Made by a program: the position numbers and the translations under genes | The notes under the pieces: generated by a model | What the model saw: only the letters and a program-made list of their open reading frames with translations | Database searches by the model: none | What the model was told of the DNA's origin: nothing | NCBI RefSeq assembly: GCF_001640805.2 | Contig: NC_066848.1 | Location: 24,453,512-24,517,511, forward strand | Source of the DNA: Lates calcarifer | Taxonomy: Eukaryota > Chordata > Actinopteri > Centropomidae | DNA length: 64,000 nt | Direction: 5' to 3' | Shown: piece by piece, positions 58,847 through 64,000 of the stretch | Layout: each line of letters begins with the position of its first letter | How positions within the stretch are numbered: the first letter of the stretch is position 1

Positions 58847-58958
58847 AGGAAAAACCAACACAAAGCACCTTTAAACAACTTCAGCACTACTAGTACTACT
58901 AGTGGAGGAATGAACCACATTCTTCCAAAAGATATTCCTTCATTTGTTTTTGATTTTG
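58847..58958 (-). mobile_element. Tc1-like fragment (second family), short copy
   Basis: GGAAAAACCAACACAAAGCA, then CACATTCTTCCAAAAGATAT and TCCTTCATTTG, matching the start and middle of the copy at 46018-46235 with an internal gap. About 110 bp left; no catalytic residue retained. Confidence 0.7.
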
Positions 58959-59849
58959 TATTTGTTTTTTAGATGGTAAGATGGTTTGGAGATCACTGTA
59001 TCATATGCTGTTCCAGAGTTTCTCCTTGGTATTTCATTGGAATTAGCTGAGTGAGTGAGCATTAAATGTACAAATAGTACTGCAGTAATTAAAAACAAAG
59101 TATTTTCTTTACCGGCAGCACAGTGCTGTGATGTGGGTTAACCCTAAAGTTAGTTACAGCTTCAACCTGGAACCATAAAGGAGTCTTCCCTGTGCTGAAG
59201 CAGACTGTTTCAGAGCCAGCAATCCATTACAAAAGCATTTGTTATTTCCATTACACATGAAAAATGGGAAGTTATCCACAAAAGCCAGAGTGTTCTTAAG
59301 TACCGAATATGGTAAATAAATGTTGCCAAAAGAAGTAATCCATTGTTTTATTGTTATTGCTCAACAGAGAGAATTAATAGCATGCCCACTGTGAGAACAT
59401 AGTCCTGCACACGTGTACTTAGTAAGATATTGTTTCCTTAACTCTTGTTACCAAATTAACAATCAGTCTTGATACTGATTTAAGGTGATATTGATCAGAT
59501 CTAGGCCACAGCTTATGACTGACATGATTTTGATATGCATTTATTGTGTTTCTCCACTTATTTATCCTATAATTTGTTACACATGTCTCAGTCAACAAAT
59601 AACACTATGTTTACTATGCTGAAAGCTTCCCTAATAACTAATCTTATTATTCATGCACAAAAGCAAATCCTTGAATGTTATAAAGCAGTGGAAGAGTGAC
59701 CACTGCCCACAGTGCAATCGCTTTCCTTAAATGAATATGAAGAAATCAGAGGAGAAGCACATCTCAAGTTGTTCTCAGCTAGACCCAACAACTCGCCTGC
59801 TTTTCTTTTTTCTCTCTTTCACCTCCCGGCATCAATTCCTCATTCCTAC
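58959..59849. other. Gene-free unique sequence
   Basis: No features recognised. The frame at 59731-59934 overlaps the next block and looks like chance. Confidence 0.5.
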
Positions 59850-60260
59850 TCTCTCCTCTCTCTCTAACACTCGGGGCCTCCTGCAGCTCACATTCCCTGG
59901 ACTAATCTCCATTGGTTCTGTGTTGTTCAATTAGATTCCAGTTGACATGCATTGGAAGTAGGCACTCCTCCTCGTAATTCAGCCCTCTTTATAGCCAATC
60001 TATTTTTTAATAAAGGTTCAGAGGAAAACATTAAAGTATTGATCTTTATTTATCGACCTCAGCCCAAAGCATAGTTAAAGCTGACACAAATCAATCAAAA
60101 TAAATTTAAAATGATGATAGCACATAGGAGGAGCCAGGCTGCCTGTTTCGGGGAGTAATTAGGGGGCTAGGCAGAGGGAACCCAAGGCAATAAGACTAAC
60201 AGTAACACACACACACATACACACTTATACACAAAGCCACAGAATGAGCTGCAGAATTGT
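59850..60260. promoter_or_regulatory. Possible conserved noncoding element
   Basis: A block without coding or repeat character that carries many AT-cored transcription-factor-like sites: GTTCAATTAGATTCC (about 59926), CGTAATTCAGCC, TTTATTTATCGACC (about 60046), AAATCAATCAAAATAAATTT (about 60088) and GGAGTAATTAGGGGG (about 60152). The texture matches vertebrate developmental enhancers. Evidence is motif content only. Confidence 0.3.
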
Positions 60261-60500
60261 TTAGCAGGCTGCAGATTAGAAATTTGTTTTGTATTAAATG
60301 AGACGACTAAAACGCAAGGTTAATGAAAGGGCACAGCACTTTGGGGCTGTAGTAATCCACTGAAACCTTCTCTTCAGTGAATCTAATGTGCAGCTCATAC
60401 ACACACACTACACACACAACCCTGTGAGGCAGCCTCTGGGACATCCTCTGCTTAGCAAAAACAATGGGTATTAATTTTAAAAAGTGAGTGACAAATGGCT

Positions 60501-60531
60501 GGTGTGTGTGTGTGAGAGAGAGAGAGAGAGT

Positions 60532-60566
<35 letters not shown>
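60501..60566. repeat. Compound (TG)n(AG)n microsatellite
   Basis: TG alternation passes into a long AG run with GTGAGTGAG interruptions. The Ser-Leu and Thr-His frames at 60307-60570 are artefacts. Confidence 0.95.
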
Positions 60567-60569
<3 letters not shown>

Positions 60570-61489
60570 ACTAGCCCCAAGTACATTAACTGATTTTAAT
60601 CTGCCTGATGATGTCCACTGAGCAGAGAGGTCACAAAGTGCGTAGGTGTAGTCAAGGGACTTAACTGTGCGTAGGGAGGAACACCAGGGCATTCTGGGTC
60701 GATCCACAAGCTGGCCTTTCCTCCACTGTCCTAGTTTAGCTATAGTTTTAGTTCCAATCACTGGAAATATTTTTCCAAACTGTAGTATAAATGAGGGTGT
60801 GTCATCATAGATCACTATGTGGAGGAGACACTGAAAAGCATGTGGTTGGTGTCCAGAAGTTATGGCCTTCATGCTAATTATGTAATTACAGTAATTTGAC
60901 TGCTTGCCCAATGCTTAGATGCATCTAGATCAAATGAAAAGTGACATATGATGTTTTAATATCAAGATTATTTCACACAGCACAATGAAAAATATATTAG
61001 AATGATTAGTTTGACTATTGCTGCATTCACTGTCCCACTGATTGAAGCCATACATTACAAACAAAGGCAATCATAACATGTAATTTAATCTAATATTGAG
61101 TCATTGTGGAATGGCTACATGTATTTCCTTGGCAGGTTGTTTTCCAGTCACTTTTGTATGTGACCCTGTAAAATTAAACAGTATCTACTAGGTGAATGTG
61201 TAATAAGGACTGGTCTGAAATCATTGTTAGAAACTGATTGGTCAGAGCCAGTTGTGACATGTTAGCATTGCTATCAGTATTTAACCTACGTATTAATTAA
61301 TTTATCATTAGACACTGTTATATTTTTTACATTTTGAAACTTTTTTCCTACATGTAGGCCTGGGTGTTTGTTAATGATAACGTGTCCATTCAACCCTGAA
61401 ATATATAAATGATATTAACATTAAGCTAATTCACAACAGGAAGTATGTTTCAAAGGAAAAATAATGTTTCTTTTAACATAATGAGGGAA
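60567..61489. other. Gene-free; one 114-codon frame of unknown meaning
   Basis: A minus-strand frame 60911-60567 is open for 114 codons with mixed composition, but has no recognised motif. The same DNA has AT-cored words (GCTAATTATGTAATTACAG near 60874) that fit a noncoding element equally well. Confidence 0.35.
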
Positions 61490-61724
61490 GGGCAGCATGG
61501 TGGTGCAGTGGTTAGCACTGTTGCCTTGCAGCAAGAAAGTTCTGGCTTTTCTGTGTGGAGTGAGTGAGTGAGTGTGAATGGTTGTTATGTATATGTTGGC
61601 CCTGCGATGGACTGACGATCTGTAAAGGGTGTACCCCGCCTTTGCCCAGTGTCAACTGGGATAGGCTCCAACCCCCCCACCCCCCCGCAGTAGGTATGGT
61701 AAGGTATAGGTAATGGATGGATGG
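61490..61724 (+). mobile_element. GGAT-tailed SINE with perfect 12-bp target duplication, box B deleted
   Basis: GGGCAGCATGGTGGTGCAG with box A TGGTGCAGTGG, then GCACTGTTGCCTTGCAGCAA and TTTTCTGTGTGGAG. The segment that should contain box B (GTTCGAACCC) is missing, and part of the body is replaced by TGAGTGAGTGAG. The 3' end has GGGATAGGCTCCAACC, a C-rich run and TAATGGATGGATGG. ATAATGAGGGAA occurs at 61478-61489 and again at 61725-61736, an exact target-site duplication. Confidence 0.9.
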
Positions 61725-61819
61725 ATAATGAGGGAATGTTGTTAACATATCACAATTTGCTGATACTGAATGTATGAGTAAAATGTTCATTGAGATCCTT
61801 ATTTCGTTGTGAGTTATGT

Positions 61820-61900
61820 TTAGGCACTGGCAACACTTGGCTAAAGTAAGGGAAGGATCATGGTCTTGGATCCTGGCCTAATACAGAAAAGGCCAGCAGA
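61820..61900 (+). repeat. Diverged interspersed fish repeat
   Basis: TTTAGGCACTGGCAACACTT, GGCTAAAGTAAGGGAAGG and ATCATGGTCTTGG share word order with 58095-58180 and the minus strand of 24455-24570. Confidence 0.45.
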
Positions 61901-61977
61901 CTTAAAGCTTGAGACGCAACAGATTTAATCACATTCAACTAAACCCACAATCTTTCCCTAAACCTAAACAAAAATTT

Positions 61978-62345
61978 CCTTTGGTTTTTGCCCTGACATG
62001 CAGTGGGACCTTATATACACAGGTGTTTCTCTCATGGTTTCTTTCATGACCTATCAATGCAGTTTTCCATGGTAGACTCCAGTCAAGTTCTAGACACATC
62101 TCAAGGAAAATTAAAACAAAGAGGATGCATCTGACCACAATCTGGACTGTCACAGCAAAGGTCTGAGTAATTCTGTAAATAAAGGATTTCTTTTTAATAA
62201 ATATGCATTAAGTTCAAAAATCATGTTTTCACTTTAACTTTACACATTTTTCAGTGTAGATTGATGGGCAATCCATTTAAAATTAAATCTACAACACAAT
62301 AAATTGTGCAAAAAGTGACGGAGTCTGATTGCTCTCTGAAACAGG
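61978..62345 (-). mobile_element. Tc1-like transposon (salmonid-type), N-terminal and right end
   Basis: GGTTTTTGCCCTGACATGCA is the antisense of the transposase start region. It is followed by GGGACCTTATATACACAGG, GGTAGACTCCAGTCAAGTTC, GACACATCTCAAGG, GTAAATAAAGGATTTC and GTGCAAAAAGTGACGGAGTC, the right terminal inverted repeat of the family whose left end is at 45556. Almost no coding sequence remains. Confidence 0.8.
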
Positions 62346-62929
62346 TGTTGTGTATACACCATATATTTGCAATGGATTTTCTGAGCAAAGGGCTGCAGGT
62401 CCACCATCACCACAGCCAGTACACTCACCCCTCCTGGAGCTTGACTTGTTCTTGAGTCGAATTAAAAGTCAAATCACCTAGCTCAAAACACCTACTATTA
62501 GCTTTAGAAAGCAAAACTACCAGTATAACTGCAAATGTTAAGGTTAAATTTAGTTAGTAGAGCTGGCTGTGGTGGTCTGATGGTCTTCCTGCTATCACAA
62601 TTGAGCAGCTGTTTGTTCTTAAATGTATGTCATGCATTTTTAAATGCTTGCTTAAATGTATGTGTTACTCGTTTTTTAAAGCTACCATCTCCTCCATCTG
62701 GAGGAGAAGCATTATACAGTATATTTTCTGTATGGTTACCACATGCAAGATAGACAGCCTGGTCACCAGTCTAGATTAAACATAGTACTTATCTCTCTGT
62801 CTCAAGAATGTCCATTGACCATCCAATGACTCTCACAGTCAAGTGAGTACACTATGACATCATTCAAATAGGTATATGCATAAAATGTATATGACGGTGT
62901 ACTGTTAGAAGTTGTCTGAAAGAACAAAG
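62346..62929. other. Gene-free; left flank of the gypsy element
   Basis: If the gypsy element at 62930-64000 were complete, its pol end and 3' LTR would lie here. No LTR, polypurine tract or terminal TG...CA was recognised, so the 3' end seems lost. Confidence 0.4.
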
Positions 62930-64000
62930 GTGGATATGTCAGAGGCTCTCTGTGTCAAAGGTACTTGCCAGTAGCCTCTCTGGCTACTTCACAGGCATGA
63001 CAGAGCTCCTTTGAGAAAGGAGCTTAAATATTCAAGCACCATAGGCTTTAGACAGAAAAATTCCAATCAGCTGTTCACGCAGCAGTTTAAATGGAGCTCT
63101 GACTTTGTGGCCAAACACAACTCAAAAGGACTGAACCAATGATCCAAGCATGATTTCATGGATAACAAACAGTAAAAGAGCTATGCCTTCATCCCACTCT
63201 CCTAAACCTAATGCTTCACAGCTCTAACCTCAAGCAAATGTTTGAATATCTTGAAAAGATACTGATGACCAGGTTTTGACTTAACAAATGGTTCCCCTAG
63301 TGACACAACTGGCTGTTGTGGGGTAGGAGGAATCTGGTTAGGTTTGCCATTTAAATGACACACATGGCAAGTATGACAACTTTCGCCAACATCTGACTTT
63401 AAACCAGCCTATGAAAAATGTGTAAGTCTTTAAGTGTAACTCTTAGCAATCCCCAAGTGAGCAGACAAAGCACTGTCATGATCTAAGTTCAGTATGTGCA
63501 AGCTGTATGCAGGAGGAGTAACAACTTAATAAGTGGAGTTTAAATCAGGACCATCATGAATAGCAGTCTCACTTAGGCACACCACCTTCCAGGCAAAAAA
63601 ACAACATTGACAGCTGAAAGGTCCTGTTTAGACTGCAGCTGCAAAACATTTAGCTAAGGAAGGATTGGCCCTCTGAGATGCCACTTGGTCCTCCCAGTCA
63701 GTGATGAATATGTCTCCCAAGCTTTGCCAGCTAGAGCACGATGCATTAGTAAAGTCCAGCAGTGCTTTAGCCATTGCCATACTTTCCTAGTGTGAAAAAC
63801 ACTTTTCAACGTTTTTCTCATTGAATAAGGGACCACATGTTTTACCAACATCAAATTTAGCACTGCTAGAAGTAACTTATCTTTCAGTGGTTGCACTTCC
63901 TGCTAGAGCCTTAAACTCCATATCCTTCAGTTCCCTCTCAGCTTCTCACATCCTAGTTCATGCTGCCTGCCCTCTTTCTTTTGCCTCAGTCTATAGTCTA
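62930..64000 (-). mobile_element. Ty3/gypsy retrotransposon remnant: gag joined to integrase, runs off window
   Basis: Read on the minus strand from the right edge. About 63960-63660 resembles the SCAN-like gag region of fish gypsy elements (TLLMHRALAGKAWETYSSLT). Coding then jumps to the integrase N-terminus: DHDSALSAHLGIAKSY and ESCHTCHVCHLNGKPNQ give the H-H-C-C zinc-binding set (about 63490-63370). GEPFVK follows, and then KIFKHLLE, so most of the DDE catalytic core is deleted. GEWDEGIALLLFVIHE (about 63200) and VVFGHKVRAPFKLLREQLIG (about 63110) are the integrase C-terminal part. Protease, RT and RNase H are absent, and several stops and frameshifts are present. Inactive. The 5' end lies outside the window. 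Confidence 0.85.

Noticed and set aside
60567..60911. 114-codon minus-strand frame as a gene
   Set aside because: No recognisable motif or splice sites; the underlying DNA looks noncoding with AT-cored motifs.
1..64000. A CRISPR array, operon or other prokaryotic-type system
   Set aside because: No regularly spaced short repeats with spacers, no ribosome-binding-site-led gene clusters. Sequence character is vertebrate throughout.

Overview
The window reads as a gene-poor stretch of a ray-finned fish genome, most likely a percomorph teleost. The evidence is AT-rich, CpG-poor DNA, many (TG)n/(CA)n tracts, and a mixture of repeats typical of teleosts: tRNA-derived SINEs with GGAT tails, L2/Maui-like LINEs, several Tc1-like transposon families and Ty3/gypsy pieces. 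No intact protein-coding gene, rRNA or genuine tRNA gene could be supported. Nearly all short open frames are chance frames or lie inside decayed transposable elements. There is no operon, CRISPR array or prokaryotic feature. Family names come from recalled motifs; no database search was possible.

Layout. 1-4.4 kb: unique DNA, one gypsy reverse-transcriptase scrap and a dense microsatellite cluster. 4.4-8.1 kb: a minus-strand L2-type LINE (ORF1 esterase-like end, endonuclease, RT end) interrupted by an internally deleted Tc1-like element, then an L2 3' tail. 9.8-10.9 kb: a decayed L1-type LINE. 11-37 kb: mainly unique sequence with possible conserved noncoding blocks, a SINE, a 36-bp coding-phase tandem repeat (about 29.0-29.3 kb) and the first copy of a repeat that ends in a TG tract. 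37-46 kb: a repeat-rich block with the second copy of that repeat, a perfect hairpin, SINE fragments, an L2 3' end, a CR1/Rex1-like LINE, an orphan gypsy RT, an interstitial telomere-like tract and a stack of three transposons. 46-53 kb: more unique DNA with SINEs and a split repeat. 53.0-53.3 kb: the clearest host-gene-like piece, a terminal-exon remnant with an intact splice acceptor and one internal stop. 54-62 kb: mostly unique DNA with LINE, Tc1 and SINE remnants. 62.9-64 kb: a gypsy element in which gag is joined to integrase; it runs off the right end.

Nothing seen amounts to a new multi-gene system. The best leads are the terminal-exon remnant, the 36-bp repeat, the 22-bp perfect inverted repeat, an 11-mer AT-rich motif present three times, a 10-mer repeated at nearly even spacing, and the nested insertions, whose order of events can be read from the sequence. 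Blocks called possible regulatory elements are inferred from base composition and motif content only; they need cross-species alignment.
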